From an uncultured Prevotellaceae bacterium (GTDB lineage Bacteria; Bacteroidota; Bacteroidia; Bacteroidales; Bacteroidaceae): a DNA stretch of 49,151 nt. Below are positions 16,080-25,054 of this stretch, piece after piece. The number at the start of each line of letters is the position of its first letter. The stretch's first letter is position 1. The stretch is taken from positions 1 to 49,151 of the forward strand of contig OMXL01000033.1 of assembly GCA_900314985.1 (NCBI GenBank), given 5' to 3'. The position numbers were made by a program, and so were the translations under genes. The notes under the pieces are model-generated. The model did not search any database. It had not been told where the DNA came from and was given only the letters and a program-made list of their open reading frames with translations.

Positions 16080-16151
16080 CACCCAGAAACAAATTCAATT
16101 GAGAATTGAGAATGGAGAATTCACATTATTAATATATAAAAGGATAAGATT

Positions 16152-17099
16152 ATGGCAAACATTGCAAAGCAGCTGACTGAGCTCGTCGGCAACACCCCAC
16201 TCTTGGAGCTCAACAAGTATTCACAGGCAAAGGGTCTGGAGACTCCAGTCATTGCCAAGGTAGAGTTCTTTAACCCCGGCGGTAGCGTGAAAGACCGTAT
16301 TGCGCTGGCCATGATTGAGGACGCAGAGAAGAAGGGCATCCTGAAGCCCGGCGCCACCATCATCGAACCCACCAGCGGTAACACAGGCGTAGGACTGGCA
16401 CTGGTATCAGCCGTCAAGGGCTACCATCTTATCCTTACCATGCCCGAAACCATGAGCGTGGAGCGTCGTAACCTCGTGAAGGCCTACGGTGCTGAGGTAC
16501 GACTGACCTCTGGAAAAGACGGCATGCCAGGTGCCATCCGCGCCGCTGAGGAATTGCGCGACTCTATTCCTGGTGCAGTCATCCTGCAGCAGTTTGAGAA
16601 TGAGGCTAATCCCGCCAAGCACTATGCTACTACAGGTCCTGAGATTTGGCGCGACACAGACGGAAAGGTTGACATCTTCGTAGCCGGTGTGGGTACAGGC
16701 GGTACCGTATCAGGTGTGGCTAAATACCTGAAGGAGCAGAACCCCAACGTACACGTTGTGGCCGTAGAGCCCAAGTCAAGTCCCGTGCTGAATGGCGGTG
16801 CCAGTGGTCCCCACAAGATTCAGGGTATCGGTGCTGGCTTCATCCCCAAGACCTATAACGGTAACAATGTTGACGAGGTCTTCGACGTAGAGAACGACGA
16901 CGCTATTCGTACAGGTCGTGAGATTGCTCAGTCAGAAGGTCTGTTGGTAGGTATCTCTGCTGGTGCTGCCCTCTATGCAGCCATCCAGGTGGCTAAGCGC
17001 CCTGAGAACAAGGGCAAGAAGATTGTGGTGCTGCTGCCTGATACGGGTGAACGCTATCTGAGTACCGTGCTCTACGCTTTCGAGGACTACCCACTGTAA
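16152..17099 (+). CDS. cysK: Cysteine synthase (O-acetylserine sulfhydrylase)
   Basis: This protein has 315 residues, the usual CysK length. It makes L-cysteine from O-acetylserine and sulfide using PLP. The PLP lysine is K47 in [16 protein letters not shown] binds the substrate carboxylate and GVGTGGT holds the PLP phosphate. The C-terminal half has [13 protein letters not shown], typical of CysK rather than CysM. It is a single-gene unit with its own promoter and a strong terminator. Start ATG 16152 is preceded by AAAGGATAAGATT. Confidence 0.95.
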   Translation: MANIAKQLTELVGNTPLLELNKYSQAKGLETPVIAKVEFFNPGGSVKDRIALAMIEDAEKKGILKPGATIIEPTSGNTGVGLALVSAVKGYHLILTMPETMSVERRNLVKAYGAEVRLTSGKDGMPGAIRAAEELRDSIPGAVILQQFENEANPAKHYATTGPEIWRDTDGKVDIFVAGVGTGGTVSGVAKYLKEQNPNVHVVAVEPKSSPVLNGGASGPHKIQGIGAGFIPKTYNGNNVDEVFDVENDDAIRTGREIAQSEGLLVGISAGAALYAAIQVAKRPENKGKKIVVLLPDTGERYLSTVLYAFEDYPL

Positions 17100-17100
17100 C

Positions 17101-17120
17101 GCTTCGCGAAATCGCGAAGC
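17101..17120 (+). other. Perfect short hairpin after cysK
   Basis: GCTTCGCGA-AA-TCGCGAAGC immediately follows the cysK stop. There is no T-run behind it, so it is more likely an mRNA-end stabiliser or a REP-like unit than a terminator. Confidence 0.6.
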
Positions 17121-17154
17121 TAGTGAATAGTGAAAAATTATCAACCATAAAAGC

Positions 17155-17194
17155 AAATATCCCCAGCTCGCTGTGAGTTGGGGATATTTCTTTA
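17155..17194. terminator. Bidirectional terminator between cysK and the M13 peptidase
   Basis: The stem AAATATCCCCA (17155-17165) pairs with TGGGGATATTT (17179-17189), with a T-rich tail on each strand. It serves two convergent genes. Confidence 0.8.
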
Positions 17195-17205
17195 TGGGGT
17201 TGTGA

Positions 17206-19260
17206 TTACCAGATGCGGACGCGTTCATCGGGCTGGCGATAGAGCTTGCCAGAGGTGATATTGAAGGTGTTGTACCAACCATCGCAGTTGGACACGATGC
17301 CGTTGACACGCTCCTTGTCCATAGAGTGGACGTCAGGACCTTCATCATTGCCAATGCCAAAGGCGATATAGTCGACATAGCGTCTGGTGTACTTGCTACG
17401 GAACTCCTGAGCATAGGCATAGAAGTAGCGCTCCAGCTGGAGCTGCTTCTGTTCGCCCTTGAAGCCGTTCTTGTCGAGATAGTTGTTATAGCACTGGAAG
17501 GCCATCTCCATGCCACCGAGGTCGGCAATGTCCTCTCCGATAGTCACTTTTCCATTGGCCTTCACGCCAGGAGCATCGGGCAGCACGTCGAACGAGCTGA
17601 ACCATGCAATGAGTTGGTTGGCACGACGGGTGAACTCTTCTGAGTCAGCCTGTGTAGCCCACAGAGGCGTGGGGTCGCCATACTTGTTGAACTTGGAACC
17701 TTCAGTGTCGAAGCCATGAGTAATCTCGTGGGCGAAGGTGTTGTAGGTCTCATAGTTGATGGCGCTGTTCTGCGAGGCATCATACCAGGGGGCAGTGATA
17801 TAGAATGGCAGGAGGGTGATGCTGTTATAGTTGGGCTGATAGAAAGCATTGGCCTCACCCAGTGTTGTATCACTATTGTCCATCAGCATGGCATGCAGAC
17901 AGTACTGCTTGGCGGGCTTGCCAGAAAGGGCCTTGTAGGCATTGAGACGCGTCTTGCGGATGGAGTACAAATCCTCCAGTGCGCTAGTGCAGCTCTCGAT
18001 GTTGTTCAGTGCCTCAGGAATCCACTTGTCAGGGCGACCTACGTTGATAGACATATTGTTAAGCTTCTCAAGGGCATTCTTCTTAGAGCCTTCGCTGAGC
18101 CAGGTATTGTTCATGATGCGCTCAGTAAAAACCTCCATGATTTCCTGAACGGCCTGCTCGCCATGAAGGATGTCTGCAGCAGTCACCAGCTTTTCGCCTA
18201 CCTCCTTGGAGATATCGTAGCTGAAATAGTACTTGTCCATGTATGACCCGATGGATTCCTTGTCCACCATTTGAAAGTTCTTGGCAAGCTCTTTGTTGAC
18301 GGCAGCCTGGGCTCCCGTAGAGATAAATGTGGTGTCAGCGCTGAAATAGCCCATAGCCATCTGCTTGAAATCGTTGACACTCATATCCTGCATTTGCTTG
18401 AGCGCTTTGTTAATATCTGTAATAAGCGTAGACTGCGGGTCACGACCCAGCTGAGCGTAGTAGTCGCTAACGGTGTAAACCTCCTCAGGATTGAATCCCA
18501 GTTCCTTCAGGAAGGTGACGAGCATAGGCCACTCAGTCTCGCTAATAGAACGCGTGGCATTGGTAACGGGTTGCAGACTCTTGACAAAGGCCGCGCTGTA
18601 GGTGGGAGTGCGATGAGCATGACGCGCATCTGCATCGCCGTCACCGTCGCCATCGCCATCGCCATCGCTGCCAGCGACGCCCGGACCGCTCATATATTCA
18701 ATATTATCGGCAGTGGCATAAAGACGTATCGTGCCACCTTTGGAGAAGGGGACCAGACGAATCATCATGAATGAACCAGACTTGGCAAGGCGGGCAGCAG
18801 CCTTCCATGCCTCTTCCTTCGTGGTGGCAGCCTCAAGACCACTCTCTTTGAGCACCTTGTCGTAGAGCTGCTGAGCCTGCGATGCAGTCTGATCTCTCTT
18901 TTCAAAGTCTTTCAGGAATTTGTCCTTCGCAGGCACTGCCAAGGCCTCAACCTTCTTATCGAATGCTTTAACCAGGTCGCCAGTATAGCCTTTTTTCTCG
19001 CCAGCAGCCATGAAAAACATATTTACGGTTGTATTCTTCCAATACGTACCGTTACAATACATAAAGAAGTCGTCGCCAGGACTGACACTTGTGTCCATAT
19101 ACTCGCTAAGGTCAGTCCATCTGCCATTGTCGACAGCAGACGGCTTGCCGTCGTCGCCAGCAGAACCATAGTTAACATCATCATCATCATCCTTACAACT
19201 TGTCAGTGTAAGACCACAGAAAAGGATGCAGAGCAGCATCCAGACATTCAGTTTTTTCAT
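17206..19260 (-). CDS. M13 family zinc metallopeptidase, lipoprotein
   Basis: This 684-residue protein (PepO/neprilysin type) has a signal peptide ending LTSC with Cys22 as lipid anchor, followed by an acidic DDDDD tract often seen in surface-exposed lipoproteins. The N-terminal M13 domain contains DLSEYMDTSVSPGDDFFMYCNG. The catalytic domain has NAFYQPNYNSI, the zinc motif HEITH (511-515), and GEDIADLGG with the third zinc ligand Glu576. The C-terminus ends RVRIW instead of the usual CxVW. A run of Asp-Gly pairs at about 199-210 is a microsatellite-like insertion. It cleaves oligopeptides outside the cytoplasm. There is no clear promoter in the 71 nt after rnfA. Confidence 0.92.
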   Translation of the reverse strand: MKKLNVWMLLCILFCGLTLTSCKDDDDDVNYGSAGDDGKPSAVDNGRWTDLSEYMDTSVSPGDDFFMYCNGTYWKNTTVNMFFMAAGEKKGYTGDLVKAFDKKVEALAVPAKDKFLKDFEKRDQTASQAQQLYDKVLKESGLEAATTKEEAWKAAARLAKSGSFMMIRLVPFSKGGTIRLYATADNIEYMSGPGVAGSDGDGDGDGDGDADARHAHRTPTYSAAFVKSLQPVTNATRSISETEWPMLVTFLKELGFNPEEVYTVSDYYAQLGRDPQSTLITDINKALKQMQDMSVNDFKQMAMGYFSADTTFISTGAQAAVNKELAKNFQMVDKESIGSYMDKYYFSYDISKEVGEKLVTAADILHGEQAVQEIMEVFTERIMNNTWLSEGSKKNALEKLNNMSINVGRPDKWIPEALNNIESCTSALEDLYSIRKTRLNAYKALSGKPAKQYCLHAMLMDNSDTTLGEANAFYQPNYNSITLLPFYITAPWYDASQNSAINYETYNTFAHEITHGFDTEGSKFNKYGDPTPLWATQADSEEFTRRANQLIAWFSSFDVLPDAPGVKANGKVTIGEDIADLGGMEMAFQCYNNYLDKNGFKGEQKQLQLERYFYAYAQEFRSKYTRRYVDYIAFGIGNDEGPDVHSMDKERVNGIVSNCDGWYNTFNITSGKLYRQPDERVRIW

Positions 19261-19288
19261 TTTTCTTAATCTATATTTTTTTATTGAA

Positions 19289-19318
19289 GAGGCAAGAAGC
19301 CATAATGCACCTTGCCTC
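19289..19318. other. Hairpin between rnfA and the M13 gene
   Basis: GAGGCAAG (19289-19296) pairs with CTTGCCTC (19311-19318). The minus-strand tail is not T-rich, so termination of the rnf operon here is only possible. Confidence 0.4.
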
Positions 19319-19331
19319 GTGAATAGTTGTT

Positions 19332-19934
19332 TTAATCAAGTCCGAAGAGGACACGCAGTCCTCCGTCAACACCACTGAAGCCCATAAAGGCCAGTGAGAG
19401 CAGTCCGGCAGAGAGCATGACGATAGCCATACCACGCATGCCCTTGGGGATGGTGCAGAGCTCCAGCTGCTCACGCATACCTGCGAAGACGGTCAGTGCC
19501 AGTCCGAAGCCAATGGCTGTGGAGAAGGCATAGACGACAGACTGCAGCAGATTGAAGTCTTTCTGGATAACCAGGATGGCAACACCTAACACGGCACAGT
19601 TGGTGGTGATAAGTGGCAGGAAGATGCCCAGCGCCTGATAGAGTGCGGGCGATACCTTCTTCAGAATGATCTCGACCATCTGTACCAGTGAGGCGATGAC
19701 CAGGATGAAGGCGATGGTCTGCAGATACTGCAGTCCGAAGGCGTCAAGCACAAACTTCTGTACACACCACGTTACGATGGTGGCCAGCGTCAAGACGAAA
19801 GCCACAGCTGCCGACATACCCAGCGAGGTGTCTACCTTCTTCGACACGCCAAGGAACGGACAGATGCCGAGGAACTGTGACAGGATGATATTGTTGACGA
19901 ATATCGCGCTAATGAAAATCAATATATATTCCAT
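19332..19934 (-). CDS. rnfA: Rnf complex membrane subunit RnfA
   Basis: This 200-residue protein has six hydrophobic segments. It starts MEYILIFISAIFVNNIILSQ; the segment FLGICPFLGVSKKV is the hallmark of RnfA/NqrE, and ITTNCAVLGVAI repeats the inverted half with the Cys that carries the membrane iron centre. It is part of the ion-pumping ferredoxin:NAD oxidoreductase, and is the last gene of the rseC-rnfBCDGEA operon. A 46-nt gap with 10-bp repeats separates it from rnfE. Confidence 0.95.
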   Translation of the reverse strand: MEYILIFISAIFVNNIILSQFLGICPFLGVSKKVDTSLGMSAAVAFVLTLATIVTWCVQKFVLDAFGLQYLQTIAFILVIASLVQMVEIILKKVSPALYQALGIFLPLITTNCAVLGVAILVIQKDFNLLQSVVYAFSTAIGFGLALTVFAGMREQLELCTIPKGMRGMAIVMLSAGLLSLAFMGFSGVDGGLRVLFGLD

Positions 19935-19950
19935 AATTCTTTTGTTTTAT

Positions 19951-19990
19951 CTAGGATGGCCTAGGATTTCCTAGGATGTCCTAGGCATTC
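19951..19990. repeat. Four 10-bp tandem repeats at the rnfE-rnfA junction
   Basis: Four units of the form CTAGGATNNC with exact 10-bp period. The last unit contains the rnfE stop codon (CTA on the plus strand at 19981). Confidence 0.85.
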
Positions 19991-20577
19991 CTTAATTTAT
20001 TAACTATCGCGATGAGGAATCCCAGCATGATAAAGGCACCTGGAGGGAGCACGAAGAGCAGGATGTTGTAGGTCTCGGGCAACAGCACAAAGCCGAAGAT
20101 AGAGCCAGAACCCAGCAGTTCACGACAGATGCCTAGCAGGGTGAGACCCAGCGTAAAGCCCAGTCCGATGCCAATGCCGTCGAACAGCGAGGCAAGGGGT
20201 GAGTTCTTGGCAGCAAAAGCCTCTGCACGACCTAAGATGACGCAGTTGACCACAATCAGCGGGATGAAGAGACCTAAGGCAGCATCGATATCAGGCAGGA
20301 AGGCCTTGATGACCAACTGCAGGATGGTAACGAAAGCTGCTATCACCACGATGAATACAGGGATGCGCACCTTGTCGGGCGTAATGCTCTTCAGGCACGA
20401 TATCACGAAGTTGGTACAGATGAGCACAGCCATCGTTGCCAGACCCATCGACATACCATTCATGGCAGAAGTGGTAGTGGCCAGTGTAGGACACATACCC
20501 AGCATCAGGACGAACGTGGGGTTCTCCTTGACGATGCCGTTCTTGATAATTTGTATTGCGTTCATAATACTATTCAC
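19981..20577 (-). CDS. rnfE: Rnf complex membrane subunit RnfE
   Basis: This 198-residue paralogue of RnfA has six membrane segments: ENPTFVLMLGMCPTLATTTSA in the first half and FIPLIVVNCVILGRAEAF in the second, with the paired Cys expected for the membrane cluster. RnfE/NqrD pairs with RnfA in the ion channel part. The first Met is used by default; Met5 is possible. It follows rnfG with a 6-nt gap. Confidence 0.95.
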   Translation of the reverse strand: MNSIMNAIQIIKNGIVKENPTFVLMLGMCPTLATTTSAMNGMSMGLATMAVLICTNFVISCLKSITPDKVRIPVFIVVIAAFVTILQLVIKAFLPDIDAALGLFIPLIVVNCVILGRAEAFAAKNSPLASLFDGIGIGLGFTLGLTLLGICRELLGSGSIFGFVLLPETYNILLFVLPPGAFIMLGFLIAIVNKLRNA

Positions 20578-20583
20578 TTTTCA

Positions 20584-21210
20584 CTATTCACTTTTCACTT
20601 GTTCAGAAGCGCCCGTCTGTCCGTCGGCAGCAGGGTCACTCTTGTAAGCTTTATACGCATTGTTGACAGCCTTGAGGAAAGCACGACTGGTAATGGTCGA
20701 TGCGGTGATGGCATCCACCTGTCCACCGTCTTTCGATACGGTCAGCGGAGTGGCTGGCGACTTACCAATGATGTCGCCCTTCTGACCTTTCTGGAACCAC
20801 TGGTCTGCCTTGGCACCCAAGCCTGGTGTCTCAGCATGTTCGAGCAACGTATAACCCAAGATGTTACCCTCAGGATCAAAACCTACCAGCACCTTCAGGT
20901 TGCCACCAAAGCCCATGGTAGCAGACTCCACAGCAGCACCGAGGTCCTTGCCTTGCTGATCTTTAATCTCATAAACAGTATAGGTGAGTTCCTTACCGTC
21001 AACGTTCTGTGTGACCTCGTCGGTGTTGGCAACAACCAAGTCGTTGCACACCATGACGGCCTTGATACCGTCGGCCAGCGCTTTCTCTTTCTGCTGCTGG
21101 ATAGGACCTTCCGTGAGGTGGTTGACGAAGGCGAGGATGCCACCCATGACGACAGCTACTCCTGTGAGTACCAGCGCCATATTCAGTAATGATGATTCAA
21201 GCTTCTTCAT
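20584..21210 (-). CDS. rnfG: Rnf complex FMN subunit RnfG
   Basis: This 208-residue protein has one N-terminal membrane anchor and a periplasmic FMN-binding domain. The covalent flavin site is in DAITASTITSRAFL near the C-terminus, in place of the common SGAT; the Thr that takes FMN is present. An upstream segment GYTLLEHAETPGLGAKA is typical of the domain. The start overlaps the rnfD stop by 4 nt. Confidence 0.93.
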   Translation of the reverse strand: MKKLESSLLNMALVLTGVAVVMGGILAFVNHLTEGPIQQQKEKALADGIKAVMVCNDLVVANTDEVTQNVDGKELTYTVYEIKDQQGKDLGAAVESATMGFGGNLKVLVGFDPEGNILGYTLLEHAETPGLGAKADQWFQKGQKGDIIGKSPATPLTVSKDGGQVDAITASTITSRAFLKAVNNAYKAYKSDPAADGQTGASEQVKSE

Positions 21211-22199
21211 TTGGCAACCTCCCCGAAACGTTTTGGTTTAACATAAGTGTTGATGAGCGGAGTGAACGCATTCATAATCAGAATGGCGAACGACATACCC
21301 TCAGGATAAGCGCCCCAGTTACGGATGACGACTGTCAACACACCAATGGCGACACCATAGATGAGCTGCCCTTTGGCAGTCATAGGCGAGGTGACATAGT
21401 CGGTAGCCATGAAGATGGCACCTAACATCAGACCACCAGAAAGGATGACGCTGATGGGGTCGGCATAGGCAGGACTGGCCAGATGACACAGACCGCTGAA
21501 CACGAATACCGTAGCAATGATGCTGACGGGGATGTGCCAGGTGATGATCTTCTTCCACAACATATAGGCCAAGCCTAACAGCAGTGCCAGTGCACAAATC
21601 TCACCCATAGCACCAGCACCATCAGGATGATTACCCAGGAAGAGGTCGAGCGATGAGGGTAGCTGATCCAGTATGCTGGCATCGCCATGCTTGATAGCAT
21701 CCTTCATGATAGCCAGCGGAGTGGCACCCGTCTCAGCATCCAGATAAGATGTCAGCTGACCAGCCTTTGGCCAGGTGGTCATCTGTGCAGGGAAGGCCAC
21801 CAACAAAGCGGCACGACCTACGAGAGCGGGATTGAAGAGGTTATTGCCCAGACCACCGAAGGTCATCTTAGCCACACCGATAGCAAACAGTGCACCGATG
21901 ATGATAATCCAGATGGGCAGGTTGCTGGGCAGGTTAAAGCCAAGCAGCAGACCCGTGAGGATAGCTGAACCATCCAGCACGGTATTGCGCTCGTTCTTGA
22001 GCATGAACTTATTGATGGCCCACTCGAAGAAGACACAGGCCGCAACACTCGTCGCACAGACAATGGCCGAGCCAATGCCGAAGAAGTAGAACGATACGAG
22101 CAGCGCAGGCAACAAGGCGATGATGACGCCATACATGTTGCGCTCAACAGTATCTGTTCCGTGTGCGTGGGGTGACAATGAAACTATTAATTTTCCCAT
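21207..22199 (-). CDS. rnfD: Rnf complex membrane flavoprotein RnfD
   Basis: This 330-residue protein has about nine membrane segments. It starts SPHAHGTDTVERNMYGVIIALLPA, as in the RnfD/NqrB family. The flavinylation motif is ETGATPLA near residue 160. The segment GGLMLGAIFMATDYVTSP is strongly conserved in the family. It carries FMN and forms much of the ion path. It is 35 nt after rnfC. Confidence 0.94.
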   Translation of the reverse strand: MGKLIVSLSPHAHGTDTVERNMYGVIIALLPALLVSFYFFGIGSAIVCATSVAACVFFEWAINKFMLKNERNTVLDGSAILTGLLLGFNLPSNLPIWIIIIGALFAIGVAKMTFGGLGNNLFNPALVGRAALLVAFPAQMTTWPKAGQLTSYLDAETGATPLAIMKDAIKHGDASILDQLPSSLDLFLGNHPDGAGAMGEICALALLLGLAYMLWKKIITWHIPVSIIATVFVFSGLCHLASPAYADPISVILSGGLMLGAIFMATDYVTSPMTAKGQLIYGVAIGVLTVVIRNWGAYPEGMSFAILIMNAFTPLINTYVKPKRFGEVAK

Positions 22200-22234
22200 T
22201 GTTATATTTTACAATTTGACTATTTACTATTTTA

Positions 22235-23602
22235 CTATTTCTTAGCCGCACGGCTGCGGATAATTCCCATGACAGTACTCTTAGCCAGACGAATGTTGTC
22301 GAGCAATGGACGATGAGCAGGACAGGTGAACTGGCACGAGCCACACTCGATACAGCTGACGACATCCTCATGCTCAGCACGCTCCCAATTCTTGACGGCA
22401 GCAAGCTTAGCCAGCAGATAGGGTTCTAAGCCCATCGGACAGGCGCTGACACACTTAGCACAGCGAATGCAGGGCTGTGGCTCCTTGCGGAAAGCCTCTT
22501 CATCAGAGATGATGGTCACCGAGTTGGTACCCTTACAGATAGGCACCTCGACACTGGTCAGTGCCTTACCCATCATCGGACCACCAGCCAACAGTTTGTT
22601 GTCGCCCTCAGGCATACCACCACAGGCCTCAATCAGATCCTTCATCGGTGTTCCCATACGGACGAGGAAGTTGCCTGGATTCTGCAACTTCTTACCCGTC
22701 ACGGTGGTATAGCGCTCGAACAGTGGTTTACGTTTCATCACTGCCTCATAGACAGCAAAGGCGGTACCCACGTTCTGCACGATGGCACCCACATTCACTG
22801 GGATAGCAGGAGGAGCAGGTACCTGACGATTAATCACAGCATCGACCAATTGTTTCTCACCACCCTGCGGATAGCGCTGCTTCAAGGGCACTACTTCCAC
22901 GCTGTATTCGGTTCCCCCGAATACAGCGGTACACTTGTTGGTCAGCAGCTCAATAGCGGCGGGCTTGTTAGTCTCGATACCGATATAGCCCTTAGTGACC
23001 TTGGCACCCTTCATCAGCAGTTCCAGTCCTACCAGAATCTCGTCAGCATGCTCCATCATCAAACGATAGTCGGCCGTGATATACGGCTCGCACTCTACAG
23101 CGTTGATAATGACGCACTCAGCCTTAGCGGTGGGCGGTGGACATAATTTAATAAAGGTAGGGAAACAGGCACCACCCATACCGACGACACCAGCCGTCTT
23201 GATGCGCTCTACAATCTCCTCAGGAGTGAGTTCTGGATGGTCTTTTACCAGTTCCAGTTTATCAGAGCGGTCAATGCTCTCTTCCCACTCGTCGCCCTCT
23301 ACATTAATAATAATAACGGGCTTACGATAACCAGTGGCATCGATGGCGCTATCAATCTTAAAAACAGTACCGCTGACGCTGGAATATATAGGGGCTGATA
23401 CGAAACCGCCAGCCTCGGCAATCATCGTACCCACCTTGACCTTGTCGCCTTTCTGAACAACAGGCTTAGCTGGAGCACCAATATGCTGACCTAATGGGAA
23501 AATAGCCTGCTTAGGCAGTGCAGCCACCTTGGTAGCTACCTCGTGCGTCAGCTTATTCTCTTCGGGGTGAATACCACCTATGCTAAATGTCTTAATATTC
23601 AT
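22235..23602 (-). CDS. rnfC: Rnf complex NADH/flavin and iron-sulfur subunit RnfC
   Basis: This 455-residue protein starts FSIGGIHPEENK. The NADH/FMN-binding Rossmann-like part has VGMGGACFPTFIKL and the SLBB-type region follows. Two 4Fe-4S motifs sit near the C-terminus (CIRCAKCVSACP and CIECGSCQFTCP). It is the cytoplasmic entry or exit site for NAD(H). It overlaps rnfB by 4 nt. It is shorter than the E. coli RsxC, lacking the long Ala-rich tail. Confidence 0.95.
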   Translation of the reverse strand: MNIKTFSIGGIHPEENKLTHEVATKVAALPKQAIFPLGQHIGAPAKPVVQKGDKVKVGTMIAEAGGFVSAPIYSSVSGTVFKIDSAIDATGYRKPVIIINVEGDEWEESIDRSDKLELVKDHPELTPEEIVERIKTAGVVGMGGACFPTFIKLCPPPTAKAECVIINAVECEPYITADYRLMMEHADEILVGLELLMKGAKVTKGYIGIETNKPAAIELLTNKCTAVFGGTEYSVEVVPLKQRYPQGGEKQLVDAVINRQVPAPPAIPVNVGAIVQNVGTAFAVYEAVMKRKPLFERYTTVTGKKLQNPGNFLVRMGTPMKDLIEACGGMPEGDNKLLAGGPMMGKALTSVEVPICKGTNSVTIISDEEAFRKEPQPCIRCAKCVSACPMGLEPYLLAKLAAVKNWERAEHEDVVSCIECGSCQFTCPAHRPLLDNIRLAKSTVMGIIRSRAAKK

Positions 23603-24459
23603 GCTTGTTCCTCCTTTTCTTCTTTAGGTTTAGGTGCAGGGAAATTGACCGTGTGGATAGAACCCGTAGGACATACAGCGACACACTTGCGACACAGACG
23701 GCACTTGGTGTGGTCGATGTACGACACATTGTTCTCTACGGTGATGGCACCAAACGGACACTCCTTCTCACACTTGCCACAACCGATACAGGCGGCCTTA
23801 CAAGCCTTCATGGCTACAGGACCCTTGTCTTTGTTGACGCAAGAGACGAACACTCTCCTACCCTTTGGTCCCTTCTTGCGAAGCTCGATGATGCTACGTG
23901 GACAAGCCTTCACACAGGCACCGCAGGCCACACACTTCTCTTCGTCGACCTCTGGGAGTCCCGTCTCTGGGTTCATGTGGATGGCATCAAACTGACAGGC
24001 TGCCACACAGTCGCCACAACCCAGACAACCAAAGCCACAAGCTGTCTCGCCAGCACCACAGGCATTCATCGCGGCACAGGTGCGCAGACCACTATACTCC
24101 GCAATCTTCGGACGCAGGGCGCAGGTACCATTACAACGTACTACGGCAACCATCGGCTCGCCGTTGGCAATGGCCATACCTAACAGGTCGGCCACCTTAC
24201 CCATCACTTCTTGTCCGCCAACAGGACACATCAGTCCGTCGAGACTACCGGCATCAGCACCCTTGACAAGTGCATCAGCCAGACCGCCACAACCAGCGAA
24301 GCCGCAACCGCCACAGTTGGCACCAGGCAACAACTCTGTCACCTGAGCAATGCGCGGGTCTTCATAGACGGCGAACTTTTTAGAGCAGACATACAGTACC
24401 AGCGCGGCAATCAGTCCGATGGCGCCCAATACTGCTACTGCAATCAACATGAAATCCAT
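23599..24459 (-). CDS. rnfB: Rnf complex ferredoxin subunit RnfB
   Basis: This 286-residue protein has an N-terminal membrane helix, then the Fe-S domain GANCGGCGFAGCGGLAD with a distal Cys, and a string of ferredoxin motifs (CGDCVAACQFD, CVACGACVKACP, CIGCGKCEKECP, CRLCRKCVAVCP), so several 4Fe-4S clusters. It takes electrons from ferredoxin. It ends in a Lys/Glu tail. First of the rnf genes proper, 27 nt after rseC. Confidence 0.95.
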   Translation of the reverse strand: MDFMLIAVAVLGAIGLIAALVLYVCSKKFAVYEDPRIAQVTELLPGANCGGCGFAGCGGLADALVKGADAGSLDGLMCPVGGQEVMGKVADLLGMAIANGEPMVAVVRCNGTCALRPKIAEYSGLRTCAAMNACGAGETACGFGCLGCGDCVAACQFDAIHMNPETGLPEVDEEKCVACGACVKACPRSIIELRKKGPKGRRVFVSCVNKDKGPVAMKACKAACIGCGKCEKECPFGAITVENNVSYIDHTKCRLCRKCVAVCPTGSIHTVNFPAPKPKEEKEEQA

Positions 24460-24486
24460 AAATCTTAAAATATTTGTTTTAGTTTG

Positions 24487-24900
24487 TTATGCTTCTATCT
24501 GAAAGGCCAGCTGCTCACGCATCTTGTCGCGAAACAGCCAGAGTATAATATAATAAGGTATAAGAGCGACCAAGGCACTCAATGCTGCCCAACCCTCATT
24601 GCCAGTCAGCAGCAAGACGAGCACCAGTACCGTCATCAGCAGTACAAAGGGTACGCCGAAAGCCCACAATAACGCCTTGGCAGCCACCTGACCGGAGGTG
24701 GACACCACGACCTGCTGTCCTACCGAATATTCTGCGACAGAATTGCAGAACACGTCGATGATCTTCTCCTTCGACTCAGCAGCATTACAGTAGCTGGCAA
24801 CCTTACAGGCTGCACAAGCCGAAGTCTGGACGATACGCACATGAACACAACCGTCCTCTACGCGCTCTACGATTCCACAATGACGTATTCTTTGATTCAT
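24487..24900 (-). CDS. rseC: RseC/MucC family protein
   Basis: This protein is 137 residues from ATG 24900; an upstream in-frame TTG at 24906 is less likely. The N-terminal soluble part has CAACKVASYC with closely spaced cysteines, then two hydrophobic segments. RseC-like proteins are regularly placed ahead of rnf genes in this phylum and belong to the SoxR-reducing/sigma-E-modulating family; a role in Rnf assembly or redox signalling is inferred. It is the first gene of the rnf operon. Confidence 0.85.
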   Translation of the reverse strand: MNQRIRHCGIVERVEDGCVHVRIVQTSACAACKVASYCNAAESKEKIIDVFCNSVAEYSVGQQVVVSTSGQVAAKALLWAFGVPFVLLMTVLVLVLLLTGNEGWAALSALVALIPYYIILWLFRDKMREQLAFQIEA

Positions 24901-24930
24901 TAGCAATTGCTATGTCGAGTTTGCAATTGC

Positions 24931-24938
24931 AAAGATAC
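24931..24938 (-). promoter_or_regulatory. -7 box of the rseC-rnf operon
   Basis: TATCTTTG on the minus strand, about 30 nt before the rseC ATG. The -33 region is poor. The leader has the palindromic words CAATTGC repeated. Confidence 0.5.
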
Positions 24939-24998
24939 AAACATTTTAAGAATTTATGATAAGGAATAAAAGATTTTTTCAAAAAAAAGTCGTAATCG

Positions 24999-25030
24999 TT
25001 TGCAGTTATCCTGTATTTTGTGTACTTTTG
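24999..25030 (+). promoter_or_regulatory. Promoter of the small acidic protein gene
   Basis: TTTG (24999-25002), 20 nt, TACTTTTG (25023-25030). It lies 24 nt upstream of the ATG at 25055 and is divergent from the rseC-rnf promoter. Confidence 0.65.
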
Positions 25031-25054
25031 TATCGTCTAAACAATCTATCGCTT

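Noticed and set aside
18271-18774. Plus-strand frames opposite the M13 peptidase
   Set aside because: Shadow of the strongly supported peptidase; no start signals.
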